The notes: generated by a model not told the origin, from the letters alone. A stretch of 37,332 nt of DNA from JBEKSX01 sp049516635 (GCA_049516635.1 JBEKSX010000016.1:1-37332); one strand, 5' to 3'; counted from the first letter of the stretch, positions 24,724 through 33,859 are shown. Numbers and translations are program-made.

Positions 24724-26157
24724 ATGAGACGTCTCATTCTAATTTTTTCTTTCCTGATCATTCTGCTTTCTCATACAGCAGCGGGACCTAATACGTGGAC
24801 ACTAAATCTTAGCGGTGCAGGACCGATCTGGTCTATCCTGATCAATCCTTTCTACCAGCAAATTATGTATGCAGCCAGCAATACCGGGGGTATATACAGA
24901 AGTACGGACGGAGGTGTTGGCTGGGTACCGGTCAATACAGGACTGTTGAATCTGTCAATTCAGGCAGCCACTATGAGCAATAACAACCCCGATGTAATTT
25001 ATTGCGGGACAGCTCCAACAGGTTCATACAGGGGTGTTTTTAAAACTACTAACGCAGGAGCAACCTGGCTCCTACTCCCGGTAAACGGGATAACTGAAAC
25101 ATCCATCGGAATCCAGGCAATCGCAGTTGACCCGACGAATCAAAATATTGTTTTTATATCCGTTTATGATCCCAATGCCGGTGATGCGGTTAATGGTTTA
25201 TACAAGACAACTAACGGCGGGACATCCTGGCTCCCGTTAACATCAGGTATCGGGGTAACGAAAAATTTTCTTACTATCGTAATAAACCCTTTTAACCATC
25301 TTGTTGTTTATGCAGGCACCACAACTTCCAGTTCGCATCCGACGGAACAAGCAAGGATATACAGGTCAAACGATGGAGGAGCTAATTGGTTTAACATAAG
25401 CAACGGGCTCCCTCCTACCCAGGGTCAATCTACACACGATCCGGTACGATGTCTGAGCATTCAACCTGTCGATACAGCCAGATTAATAGCAGGATTATTT
25501 GTTAATGAGACAGTCTATGGCGGAGTGTATTTAACCACTAACGGAGGAGCAAGCTGGACTAGAAGGCAAACGGGATTGCCGACGAATGCCGGAGACTACC
25601 CCAGAGCTATTCTGATCAGACCGGGTTCGACAACGGAATTTTTTGTAGGATTCGGTAACACAAGCAACTCGGGAATTGGCGTCTTTAGAACTGTAGACGC
25701 GGGACTTAACTGGGTTAACTTTAACGGAGGTGCTCTGACAGGAAGCACTACTATTCGCACTCTTAATTTTAAAACTAGCGGTGACAGCACATTGTTTGCG
25801 GGAGGAGCTCACCCAACACTCGGGAGCGGACAGGGAGTATTCGCATATTCTTTTGTTCCGGTAAGCGTCAGGAGGGAAAACAATTCGATACCGGATAAAT
25901 TCGCATTATACCAAAACTACCCCAACCCTTTCAATCCTAAAACAATTATCAATTTTCAATTATCAATGTTCAGTAGTGTGAGATTAATTATATATGATGT
26001 TTTGGGGAAGGAGATATCAATGCTTGTAAACGAACAGCTCCAACCCCGCACATACGAAGTGGAATTCGACGGGACGAATTATCCGAGCGGGGTGTATTTT
26101 TATAAGTTACAAACAGAATCTTTTACACAAACCAAAAGGATGGTGTTGATAAAATGA
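24724..26157 (+). CDS. BNR/Ycf48-like repeat protein with T9SS sorting domain
   Basis: A 477-residue secreted protein with a strong ribosome site (AAGGGGGGAAAG) before the ATG. Residues 1-21 are a signal peptide. There are about six BNR-type motifs ('YRSTDGGVGW', 'FKTTNAGATW', 'YKTTNGGTSW', 'YRSNDGGANW', 'YLTTNGGASW', 'FRTVDAGLNW') spaced about 50-60 residues apart, as in WD40-like sialidase/VPS10-type propellers. The tail from about residue 392 is a T9SS sorting domain (LYQNYPNPFNPKTIINF ... SGVYFYKL ... KRMVLIK) without the palindromic insertion. Its stop overlaps the next start by four bases (ATGA), so it heads a T9SS cargo operon. Partner and role are unknown. Confidence 0.9.
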   Translation: MRRLILIFSFLIILLSHTAAGPNTWTLNLSGAGPIWSILINPFYQQIMYAASNTGGIYRSTDGGVGWVPVNTGLLNLSIQAATMSNNNPDVIYCGTAPTGSYRGVFKTTNAGATWLLLPVNGITETSIGIQAIAVDPTNQNIVFISVYDPNAGDAVNGLYKTTNGGTSWLPLTSGIGVTKNFLTIVINPFNHLVVYAGTTTSSSHPTEQARIYRSNDGGANWFNISNGLPPTQGQSTHDPVRCLSIQPVDTARLIAGLFVNETVYGGVYLTTNGGASWTRRQTGLPTNAGDYPRAILIRPGSTTEFFVGFGNTSNSGIGVFRTVDAGLNWVNFNGGALTGSTTIRTLNFKTSGDSTLFAGGAHPTLGSGQGVFAYSFVPVSVRRENNSIPDKFALYQNYPNPFNPKTIINFQLSMFSSVRLIIYDVLGKEISMLVNEQLQPRTYEVEFDGTNYPSGVYFYKLQTESFTQTKRMVLIK

Positions 26158-27833
26158 AAAAAAACGCATTCATAATACTAATATCAATTATTTTCTTGCT
26201 CGTTAATCATACTTTTACTCAAGTTTCACAGCAATGGGTAGCTATTTACAATGGAGCAACAAATCAAGCTGATGGCGGATCCAGCATCGCAATTGATGAT
26301 TCTGGAAATGTATATGTAGCAGGTTACACAAGCATCAGCAGTGCAAAATCATTATACCTAACAGTTAAATATAATTCATCGGGAACACAGCAATGGGTAT
26401 CAACCTACAGCGGTACAGGTACCGGACTAGATATTGCTAATTCAATCGCTGTAGACCCGCTACACAATGTATACGTAACAGGCAGAATTACTAATAGTTC
26501 ATCTGGAACAGATTGTGTGACTATAAAATATAACTCCGCAGGCGTTCAGCAATGGGTCTCCTTTTATAACGGAGCATCTAATTCAAACGATCATGGAAAT
26601 ATGCTTGCGGTTGATGCCTCAGGAAATGTATATGTAACGGGTTCTAGCACAGAAATCGGAACACATATTAGTTACCTCACTATCAAATATAATACATCAG
26701 GCGTTCAGCAATGGGTTGCACATTATAATGGTTACAATTACGATGATGTAGCTTATGCTATTGCTATTGATAACTCCGGGTATGTTTATGTAACAGGTGC
26801 CAGTACGGTACCGAGCCATGGTTTGAATATAGTAACGATAAAATATAATAACTCAGGTGTGCAGCAGTGGGCAGCCAGCTTTGACGGTCCTGTGAATGAT
26901 GTTGATGCAGGATACGCGATTGCAGTCAGCAATTCCGGGAATGTATACGTAACAGGTGAAAGCGTAGGGAGTACTGCGGGCTACTATTATGATTATATTA
27001 CAATAAAATATAATTCATCCGGTGTTCAGTTATGGGCTGCAAGATATGACGGACCCGGGAATTACAATGATGTTGCAAGTTCCATAGCTATCGATGGTTC
27101 AGAAAATGTCTATATTACGGGTGGTAGCAGAGGAACAACAACATATTATGATTATGCAACTATTAAGTACAACTCATCCGGGACACAAATGTGGGTTTCG
27201 CGATATAATTATCAGGGAAATGGTGATGAATCCGCACATGGAATAGCATTAGATGCGCAGGGTAATGTTTATGTTACCGGTACCAGTGCCGCAGGTTCAA
27301 ATTACGACTATGCAACGATAAAATATAACCCATCAGGTGAACAGCAATGGGTTGCAAGATGGGATGACTCCACAAATAATCATGATGTAGCGTTAGCAAT
27401 AGCAGTAGATGCAATAGGAAACGTATATGTAACAGGAGTCGCGGGTTACGATTATACCCAAAATTGTGTAACGATCAAGTATTCTCAATTAGTATCTGTT
27501 AAACATTCTTCTGATTTAATTCCTGATAAATTTGCATTGCATCAAAATTATCCGAATCCGTTTAACCCGAGTACTAAGATTAAGTTTGATATTCCCCTCT
27601 CGAGAGGGGTGCCCGCAGGGCAGCCTGCCCGCCTTCAGGCGGGGGGTGTGTCAGTGAAATTAACCATCTATGATCTCCTCGGCCATGAAGTTGCAACTCT
27701 AGTTAACGAGCAGTTACAACCCGGCACGTACGAAGTGCAGTGGGACGGAAGCAATTATCCGAGCGGAGTATATTTTTATAAATTAACAACTGGATCTTTC
27801 TCATTAACTAAAAAAATGGTTTTGGTAAAATAA
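26154..27833 (+). CDS. SBBP-repeat propeller protein with T9SS sorting domain
   Basis: A 559-residue secreted protein. Residues 1-22 are a signal peptide. About eight SBBP repeats follow ('SGNVYVAGYTS ... TVKYNSSGTQQWV'), of the same family as the gene at 1064-2752. The T9SS tail (LHQNYPNPFNPSTKIKF ... LTIYDLLGHEVATLVN ... SGVYFYKL ... KKMVLVK) is interrupted by about 19 extra residues (SRGVPAGQPARLQAGG and flanks) encoded by a GC-rich palindromic element at 27594-27650. The frame is kept. Its start overlaps the preceding stop, giving translational coupling, and the next gene begins 42 bases after its end. Confidence 0.92.
   Translation: MKKNAFIILISIIFLLVNHTFTQVSQQWVAIYNGATNQADGGSSIAIDDSGNVYVAGYTSISSAKSLYLTVKYNSSGTQQWVSTYSGTGTGLDIANSIAVDPLHNVYVTGRITNSSSGTDCVTIKYNSAGVQQWVSFYNGASNSNDHGNMLAVDASGNVYVTGSSTEIGTHISYLTIKYNTSGVQQWVAHYNGYNYDDVAYAIAIDNSGYVYVTGASTVPSHGLNIVTIKYNNSGVQQWAASFDGPVNDVDAGYAIAVSNSGNVYVTGESVGSTAGYYYDYITIKYNSSGVQLWAARYDGPGNYNDVASSIAIDGSENVYITGGSRGTTTYYDYATIKYNSSGTQMWVSRYNYQGNGDESAHGIALDAQGNVYVTGTSAAGSNYDYATIKYNPSGEQQWVARWDDSTNNHDVALAIAVDAIGNVYVTGVAGYDYTQNCVTIKYSQLVSVKHSSDLIPDKFALHQNYPNPFNPSTKIKFDIPLSRGVPAGQPARLQAGGVSVKLTIYDLLGHEVATLVNEQLQPGTYEVQWDGSNYPSGVYFYKLTTGSFSLTKKMVLVK
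27594..27650 (+). repeat. Palindromic element inserted in frame in the T9SS tail
   Basis: CCCCTCTCGAGAGGGG (27594-27609) is a perfect palindrome. It is followed by GCCCGCAGGGC and CCCGCCTTCAGGCGGG hairpins and GGGTGTG. The same 16-base palindrome and GGGTGTG end occur at 31174-31218. It encodes residues absent from tails without the element. Confidence 0.8.
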
Positions 27834-27875
27834 ACTTTCTGAAATCATTTAAATAATATAAAAAATTATAAATTT

Positions 27876-29172
27876 ATGAAAAACTTGAAGCTTTCCCTCT
27901 CTTTTGTGTTGATTCTTATTGTCAATTCAAATGCACAGTGGGTAATTCAAAACAGCGGGACTACTGTGCCACTTTATTCTTTACAATTTATAAATAATAG
28001 TACTGGGTGGATTTCTGGTGGTTCCTCAACTATTTTAAAAACAACGAACGGGGGGGATCAATTGGTTAACTTATTATACTCAATATCTTGGAGATTGCTA
28101 TTCGATATTTTTTATAGATCTAAATACAGGGTGGACAGTTGGGTTACCTAACTACATTAATAAATCTACGAATGGAGGCTACAATTGGTTTAATATATAC
28201 AATGACAATAATATTGATTTTTACTATTCAATTTTCTTCATAGATCAATACACAGGGTGGGTTATTGGTACTAGTTTTCCCCAAACTAAAATCATTAAAA
28301 CTACAAATGGCGGGTCAAATTGGTTTGATCAAACACCACTTTCTAATAATAAACTATATGCTATTAATTTTATAAACTCTGAGACAGGATGGATAGTTGG
28401 TGAAAATTCTGGTACTGGCACTATCGTAAGTACAACAAACGGAGGTAATATTTGGAGTTATTTCTGGTTTGGTTCATATCTAAAGTCAGTTTATTTTATT
28501 AATCAAAATACAGGGTGGGCAGTAGGTGGACATGAGAATATTATCAAAACGACAAACGGGGGTACGAATTGGATTACTCAGAATGACATACAACATGATA
28601 CCTGTGTCCTTTATTCGGTACATTTTATTAATCAAAATACTGGATGGACTGTGGGTAATGCTGGCAACTCGGGTTTGATAAAAAGAACAACTAATGGTGG
28701 TACTAATTGGATATCCAATACAATTGGAATATATACTCTGCAATCAGTCGATTTTATAAACGCAGATACAGGATGGATATCCGGTTTGTATGGCACAATC
28801 CTCAAAACCACAAACGGTGGGGGACCAATAAGTATAAAACCCATCAGTACACGAATCCCTAATAGATTTATTTTGTACCAAAACTACCCCAATCCCTTCA
28901 ATCCGTCAACTAAGATAAATTTCGAAATCCCCCTTAATAAAGGGGGTGGCTTTAGCCGGGGGTTGTTTACAAGGTTAACCATCTACGACCTCCTCGGCCG
29001 TGAAGTTACAACACTCGTTAATGAACAGCTCAAACCCGGCACATACGAGGTGGAGTGGGATGCAACAAACTATCCAAGCGGGGTTTATTTTTATAAACTT
29101 ATTGTAACGGATGCTTCGGCTTCGCTCAGCACAAGCTATTCAGAAACTAAAAGGATGGTTTTAATTAAATAA
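27876..29172 (+). CDS. Ycf48/BNR-like repeat T9SS protein, frameshifted at a G7 run
   Basis: Read as one gene, this encodes about 431 residues if one G is removed from the seven-G run at 28050-28056. As given, the first frame stops at 28151 after 91 codons, while the following frame is open from 28057 to 29172 with no stop. Before the run: signal peptide MKNLKLSLSFVLILIVNSNA and a first blade ending 'ILKTTNGG'. After it, in the shifted frame: 'INWLTYYTQ', then further 'FIxxxTGWxVG...KTTNGGxNW' blades of the Ycf48-like type, then a T9SS tail (LYQNYPNPFNPSTKINF ... SGVYFYKL ... KRMVLIK). The tail has two insertions (28929-28965; 29109-29138). It may be phase variation, a real mutation or a sequencing error. 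It lies 42 bases after the previous gene and 12 before the next. Confidence 0.82.
28050..28056 (+). repeat. Seven-G homopolymer at the frameshift point
   Basis: AAC followed by seven G and then ATC AAT TGG. Six G would give the expected 'TNGGINW' motif in frame, as in every other blade of this gene. Confidence 0.85.
28929..28965 (+). repeat. Palindromic element inserted in frame in the T9SS tail
   Basis: CCCCCTTAATAAAGGGGG (28929-28946) followed by GGCTTTAGCC and a G run. It encodes 'LNKGGGFSRGLF' between NFEIP and TRLTIYDLLG, the same insertion point as in the genes at 26154 and 29185. Confidence 0.7.
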
Positions 29173-29184
29173 ATTTTCACTCCT

Positions 29185-31401
29185 ATGAAAAGAATTCATT
29201 TTTTACTTTCATTCCTGTTAGTCCTGCACCTCTCAATAATCGCGCACGCCCAGTCGGGCTGGTTTTGGGTAAATCCTAAACCGCAAGGAAATGATCTATA
29301 CGCCTTGAAATACACCAGCACTAATGTTGTATATGCAGCAGGTGATTTCGGATCCATAATAAAATCTACAAACGCAGGTCTGAACTGGACATGTATTTAT
29401 AATGACTACCTTGTTGAATTTACTTCTCTGTTTTTTGTTAATGACAATTACGGCTTTGTGGTTGGAGGATATAATCCGCTTAATTTTTTATTTGACACTA
29501 ATTTCATTATAAAAACCGTTAATGGCGGACTAAGTTGGGAGAGGTTAAATACCGGAGTATTGGGGAGAATAGATGGTATCTATTTCTCCGATATTGACAC
29601 CGGATATATTAATGTCAATATCGAAGCTGCTCCTCCCGGCAAAATACTAAAAACAATAGACGGCGGAATGAACTGGACGCAGCTCAACCATGGTGCAAAT
29701 GGCTATATACGTAGTATGAACTTTCTAAATGCTAATACAGGATTTGCACTCTGCGACAGCGGTTTTATAAAAACAAGTGATGGCGGGGTCAACTGGATGC
29801 AAAATCATTTAGACACAGCCAGTGGGTTCCCAGTAATGTTGTTCATTGATGAAAACACAGGCTTCATTGCGGGGACTTACGCTGGAGTTAGAAAAACAAC
29901 TAACGGAGGATTAAACTGGACAAATAGCGGGGGATCTAACTGGTCAAATTCAATTTCATCACTTAATTTTATCAATGCTTTCACAGGTTACGCGGCAGGC
30001 GGGTATAATTATATGACGGGTGCAATATATGCAACAACTAACTCAGGTCTGAATTGGATATTACAGCTTTCAGGCTTTCCCGGTTTCTTGTGGACGGTTC
30101 ATTTTTCTAACGCTAACACAGGAGTAGCAACCGGCGATTACGGACATCTCTATGCAACATCAAACGGAGGTGTAAACTGGAGCGACCAGAGTGAAGGTAT
30201 AAGAAATGGCATGACCAATTTATACTTCATCAATTCTAATACAGGATTTGCTGCAGGTTATTGGGGTATTACTATAAAAACCACAGATGGAGGCGGCAAT
30301 TGGATCTCTAAAAATTTTGATACAATTACAGTTCCAAGTGCATTATGGTTTACAAATGCTCAGACTGGTTTTATCGGAGGGCAAGACTATGGTACCAACT
30401 ATGCAAGATTGTACAGGACATCCAATGGAGGAAATAATTGGTATTTAATGCTTAATCAATATTTTGGTTCCTGTAATTCAATATATTTTCTGGATAATTT
30501 TACCGGCTATTGTACCTGGGGTTCAGACATATACAAAACATTGAATTCAGGGATAAACTGGTACTCAAAATACCCGGAAGGAACTTTACAATTAAATTCA
30601 GTTTGTTTTTCGGGTCCTATTATCGGTTATGCAGTTGGTAATCAAGGAATATTCATAAAAACGACTAATGGGGGCGAGAATTGGTTAACTATGCCTTCGT
30701 GGACTTCTACGAACATTACTCTTACTAGAGTTTTGTTTAAGGATATAAATACGGGCTATGCGACAGGATATTATAATCTGCCAGGTGCTGCTTATTTCTA
30801 TAAAACCACAAATGGTGGAATAAATTGGACAACAATAATACCCTGGCCCGGTAATTATAATTTCTATTCTTCTATGAGTTTCATTAATGTTAATACTGGA
30901 TATCTTATTAGCCAGTTCATATTGAAAACTACTAATGGCGGTAATAACTGGTTTTCCCAGAACCCAAGAGCAGGAAATATTCGTTACATTTTTGCTGTTG
31001 ACGACAGCATAGCTTATGCATGCGGGGATAACGGCACAATACTTAAAACAACAAACGGCGGAGGATATTTAAGCAAAGTGGAACGAATCAGCTATTCAAT
31101 TCCAGAAAAATACTCACTCCTCCAAAACTACCCCAACCCTTTTAACCCATCAACAAAGATTAAATTCTCGATTCCCCTCTCGAGAGGGGTGCCCCGAAGT
31201 ACATCGGGGCGGGGTGTGTTAGCAAAATTATCCATCTACGACCTCCTCGGCCGTGAAGTCACAATCCTCGTAAACCAGCAGCTACAACCCGGCACATACG
31301 AAGTTGAATGGGATGGTACAAACTATCCAAGCGGAGTATATTTTTATAGAATGACAGCAGGTGCTTTCAGTGAATCGAAGCGAATGGTTTTAGTTAAGTA
31401 G
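29185..31401 (+). CDS. Large Ycf48/BNR-like repeat protein with T9SS sorting domain
   Basis: A 738-residue secreted protein. Residues 1-23 are a signal peptide ending AHAQ. Thirteen 'TNGGxNW'-type motifs are visible, each preceded by 'NxNTGFAxG', as in the Ycf48/photosystem II assembly-type propeller repeat found in many secreted Bacteroidota proteins; this would form about two propellers. The T9SS tail (LLQNYPNPFNPSTKIKF ... LSIYDLLGREVTILVN ... SGVYFYRM ... KRMVLVK) contains a palindromic insertion at 31174-31218. It is the last gene of the four-gene T9SS cluster, 12 bases after the previous stop, and is followed by a perfect hairpin. Ligand is unknown. Confidence 0.92.
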   Translation: MKRIHFLLSFLLVLHLSIIAHAQSGWFWVNPKPQGNDLYALKYTSTNVVYAAGDFGSIIKSTNAGLNWTCIYNDYLVEFTSLFFVNDNYGFVVGGYNPLNFLFDTNFIIKTVNGGLSWERLNTGVLGRIDGIYFSDIDTGYINVNIEAAPPGKILKTIDGGMNWTQLNHGANGYIRSMNFLNANTGFALCDSGFIKTSDGGVNWMQNHLDTASGFPVMLFIDENTGFIAGTYAGVRKTTNGGLNWTNSGGSNWSNSISSLNFINAFTGYAAGGYNYMTGAIYATTNSGLNWILQLSGFPGFLWTVHFSNANTGVATGDYGHLYATSNGGVNWSDQSEGIRNGMTNLYFINSNTGFAAGYWGITIKTTDGGGNWISKNFDTITVPSALWFTNAQTGFIGGQDYGTNYARLYRTSNGGNNWYLMLNQYFGSCNSIYFLDNFTGYCTWGSDIYKTLNSGINWYSKYPEGTLQLNSVCFSGPIIGYAVGNQGIFIKTTNGGENWLTMPSWTSTNITLTRVLFKDINTGYATGYYNLPGAAYFYKTTNGGINWTTIIPWPGNYNFYSSMSFINVNTGYLISQFILKTTNGGNNWFSQNPRAGNIRYIFAVDDSIAYACGDNGTILKTTNGGGYLSKVERISYSIPEKYSLLQNYPNPFNPSTKIKFSIPLSRGVPRSTSGRGVLAKLSIYDLLGREVTILVNQQLQPGTYEVEWDGTNYPSGVYFYRMTAGAFSESKRMVLVK
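31174..31218 (+). repeat. Palindromic element inserted in frame in the T9SS tail
   Basis: The perfect palindrome CCCCTCTCGAGAGGGG (31174-31189), then a GCCCCG/CGGGGC hairpin (31191-31210), then GGGGTGTG. The first and last parts match the element at 27594-27650 and only the middle differs. It encodes 'LSRGVPRSTSGRGVL' in frame. Confidence 0.8.
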
Positions 31402-31423
31402 ATTGACAGAAAGGAAGCTTGCA

Positions 31424-31457
31424 ACCCTCTGAGTCCCCTGCGGGGGACTCAGAGGGT
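31424..31457 (+). terminator. Perfect 15-bp hairpin after the T9SS cluster
   Basis: ACCCTCTGAGTCCCC (31424-31438) pairs perfectly with GGGGACTCAGAGGGT (31443-31457) across a four-base TGCG loop. It begins 23 bases after the last stop. There is no T run, so it may be a terminator of another kind, an mRNA-end stabiliser, or a repeat element. Confidence 0.5.
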
Positions 31458-31510
31458 ATACGGGAATTTAACGTTAAAGAAATGTATATTTTCAAATAAA
31501 AAGGAACACA

Positions 31511-33295
31511 ATGAAAACGAAAAATCATGTCAAAGACCAATTATCTAAAACTGCAAAATATGAACAGCGCATTAAATCTCTAAATGATTTATTAGAGAAA
31601 GAACCAAATAATGCCGGGTTTTTGATGCTAAAAGGTCTTTATTTGGGTATAATTGGAAAGGACGATGAAGCACTAAAGGTTTTCGATAGAGCTCTTCAGT
31701 TGGATCCCTATAATGCGATGATTTACCACAGTAAAGCTATGTCTCTCCTAAAAACTCACAAGTATGATGAAGCTCTTAAAGTTTCCGAAAGAGCCTCTGA
31801 ATTAGATCCACAAAATGCTCTAATTTTACAAGGCAATGGCTTGGCGTTGATTTTGCTTGGTAGAAATGAAATGGCACTGGATATTTTAGATAAAGCTCTT
31901 AAAATAAATTCTGAATATTTCGAAGTATTGAATTTAAAGGCGAAGCTTTTAATGAATATGAAAAGATACAGTGATGCCTTTGAAGTGCTAAATAAGGCAA
32001 TAGCTTTGAAATCAGATGACGACGAGTTATGGTTTAACAAATCATTTATCTTATCTGAATTTGAAACATATGAGGAATCGTTGCAGGCTGTTAATAAAGC
32101 AATTGAGATTAACAGCAAAGAAGGTATTTATTGGGAATTTAAAGCTTTTATTTTATGTGTTTTACTTAGAAATGAGCAAGCACTTGAAGCTATCCGTGTG
32201 GCTCTTGATATCATGCCGAAAAATGCTCATACCTGGCACATTAAAGGTATAATTTTAAATGATCTTAAAAGAATTCAAGATGCCCTCGTATCATTATTTA
32301 GATCCATAGAAATAAATCCGGAAAAAAATCTGGCATATATTGACATTGCAGAAATCTATTTCGACTACGGAGACATAAATAGCTCCTCAGCATATTTGGA
32401 AAAGATATCAGAGATTATTGAAGGTAGTGCTTCGGCTCTTCTATTATCTGCTAAGATTGATGTAGAAGAAAAAAGATATAAGATTGCTGTACAAACTATT
32501 AAAAAAGCAATCTCACTTGAAATAAACAATCATAATTTATTGTTATGGGAAGCCTATGTAAATTACCTATACGCCGAATCTAACATAGGAAGAAAAGATT
32601 TTGGCTATCGTGAAGAAATTTCTTCTATAATAAGAAGCCTAGAGAGAATTAACATTAACATGCCTAATGATAAGAAACATGTTAAAGTTTATGTACTTTA
32701 TTTTTTGGGATGTTTTTATTTTAAGATAAATGATTTCTATTCAGCATTAGAGAAATTAGAAGAATGTATAAATCTTAAAACTAAAATAGGGGTTGAAAAT
32801 AAAGCTGGTTATTTATTGTCAAGTATTTGGAATTATAAAATAAAACCACGATGGTGGAGGTGGTGGTTGTTCTCACCATGTTATAAATGGACTAAGAGAT
32901 TCATTTTTACTATTGTGTCACTTCTGCTTTTAATAATGTTATTACTACCTACATTTTGGAATTTGTTTTCTTTATTTATTTCACCAATGAATGCATATTC
33001 AATATATTCTAGACCAAGTTTTTGGTCTTCATTGTTTTCATCTTCAATCGACATTGAAACCATACCGTATGTATTTATTATTACATGCCTTACATTTATT
33101 CTGTTATCACCTAACATAGAAAAGATAAAAATTAAAGATATTGAGGTTGAATTACCCGCACCTATATCATCTGAAATATTTCCAACTGTTGTTTTTGAAA
33201 CAAGCTTAAAAGAAATGAATAAGATGGACGAGTTAATGTTGGCTACACAATATAAGATAGAGCATGATGCAAGCTCCGGTGCGGTGTTGCGCTGA
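31511..33295 (+). CDS. TPR protein with two C-terminal membrane segments
   Basis: A 594-residue protein with AAGGA before the ATG. Residues about 30-340 are a run of at least eight TPR units ('ALKVFDRALQLDPYNAMIYHSKAMSLLK' and similar, 34-residue spacing). A further helical region lies at 340-435. A striking basic/aromatic segment at 446-460 (PRWWRWWLFSPCYKW) lies just before a membrane helix at about 463-490. A second helix lies at about 519-534, followed by a short acidic tail. There is no signal peptide, so the TPR part is probably cytoplasmic with a C-terminal hairpin anchor. It likely organises a membrane-bound protein complex; partners are unknown. It is transcribed separately from the T9SS genes and has no terminator in view. 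Confidence 0.87.
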   Translation: MKTKNHVKDQLSKTAKYEQRIKSLNDLLEKEPNNAGFLMLKGLYLGIIGKDDEALKVFDRALQLDPYNAMIYHSKAMSLLKTHKYDEALKVSERASELDPQNALILQGNGLALILLGRNEMALDILDKALKINSEYFEVLNLKAKLLMNMKRYSDAFEVLNKAIALKSDDDELWFNKSFILSEFETYEESLQAVNKAIEINSKEGIYWEFKAFILCVLLRNEQALEAIRVALDIMPKNAHTWHIKGIILNDLKRIQDALVSLFRSIEINPEKNLAYIDIAEIYFDYGDINSSSAYLEKISEIIEGSASALLLSAKIDVEEKRYKIAVQTIKKAISLEINNHNLLLWEAYVNYLYAESNIGRKDFGYREEISSIIRSLERININMPNDKKHVKVYVLYFLGCFYFKINDFYSALEKLEECINLKTKIGVENKAGYLLSSIWNYKIKPRWWRWWLFSPCYKWTKRFIFTIVSLLLLIMLLLPTFWNLFSLFISPMNAYSIYSRPSFWSSLFSSSIDIETIPYVFIITCLTFILLSPNIEKIKIKDIEVELPAPISSEIFPTVVFETSLKEMNKMDELMLATQYKIEHDASSGAVLR

Positions 33296-33424
33296 CTTCC
33301 GTTCAATCATTGTACAATCTTGGGAACAGAATAAACCGTTGATAGTGCGGTATAACCCACATTACGTTCTGATACGAGTCCAAGGTTTAATCCAAATGTC
33401 GGCTAGTTCGTGTCGGGAGAGGAA

Positions 33425-33859
33425 CTAATACACCGGATTGCCCAGTACATCGTACATAACCTCTCTCTTTTTCGTATTCACCTTTATTTCAGCTTCATAT
33501 AATAAAGGTCTATCGGGTCTTTCTATTTTATTCACGTACAGTATCTTTGAAGATTGGTAGTCACGGGCTATTGCATCTGTTACAGCTTGAGGAAGTGATG
33601 TGATATCTATCGGGGTTTCGGTCTCGAGCCATTTCCCGTCCTCTGAAAAATTAGCGGACATCTTTACACTTTTCATTTTAAAATCCGCCTCGTAAGTCGT
33701 GTCATCTTCCTTTCCCCATCTTATTTTTTCAGCATACGGAAACATTGTGTAAAAAGATTCCTTCACGGCTGACGGAATGTCTTTTTCACTCAGTTTTTGA
33801 GAATAAGATGAGGTTACAGAAAGGAACAAAACTATTAACAGTAATACTAATCTTTTCAT
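33425..33859 (-). CDS. Secreted PepSY-like domain protein
   Basis: A 144-residue protein. I start it at the ATG at 33857-33859 (MKRLVLLLIVLFLSVTSSYSQ), which gives a perfect signal peptide. The frame is open further upstream to 33952, but those codons only read through a repeat element. The mature part has the small two-domain PepSY-like layout: 'DIPSAVKESFYTMFPYAEKIRWGKEDDTTYEADF ... GKWLETETPIDITSLPQAVTDAIARDYQ' followed by '...YEAEIKVNTKKREVMYDVLGNPVY'. Proteins of this kind are periplasmic and of unknown function in Bacteroidota. It lies downstream of the KAS III gene on the same strand, 159 bases away. Confidence 0.85.
   Translation of the reverse strand: MKRLVLLLIVLFLSVTSSYSQKLSEKDIPSAVKESFYTMFPYAEKIRWGKEDDTTYEADFKMKSVKMSANFSEDGKWLETETPIDITSLPQAVTDAIARDYQSSKILYVNKIERPDRPLLYEAEIKVNTKKREVMYDVLGNPVY

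Noticed and set aside
26230..27480. Regularly spaced DNA repeats resembling a CRISPR array
   Set aside because: They encode SBBP protein repeats in frame; spacing and identity are those of a propeller gene, and no CRISPR array was found in the window.
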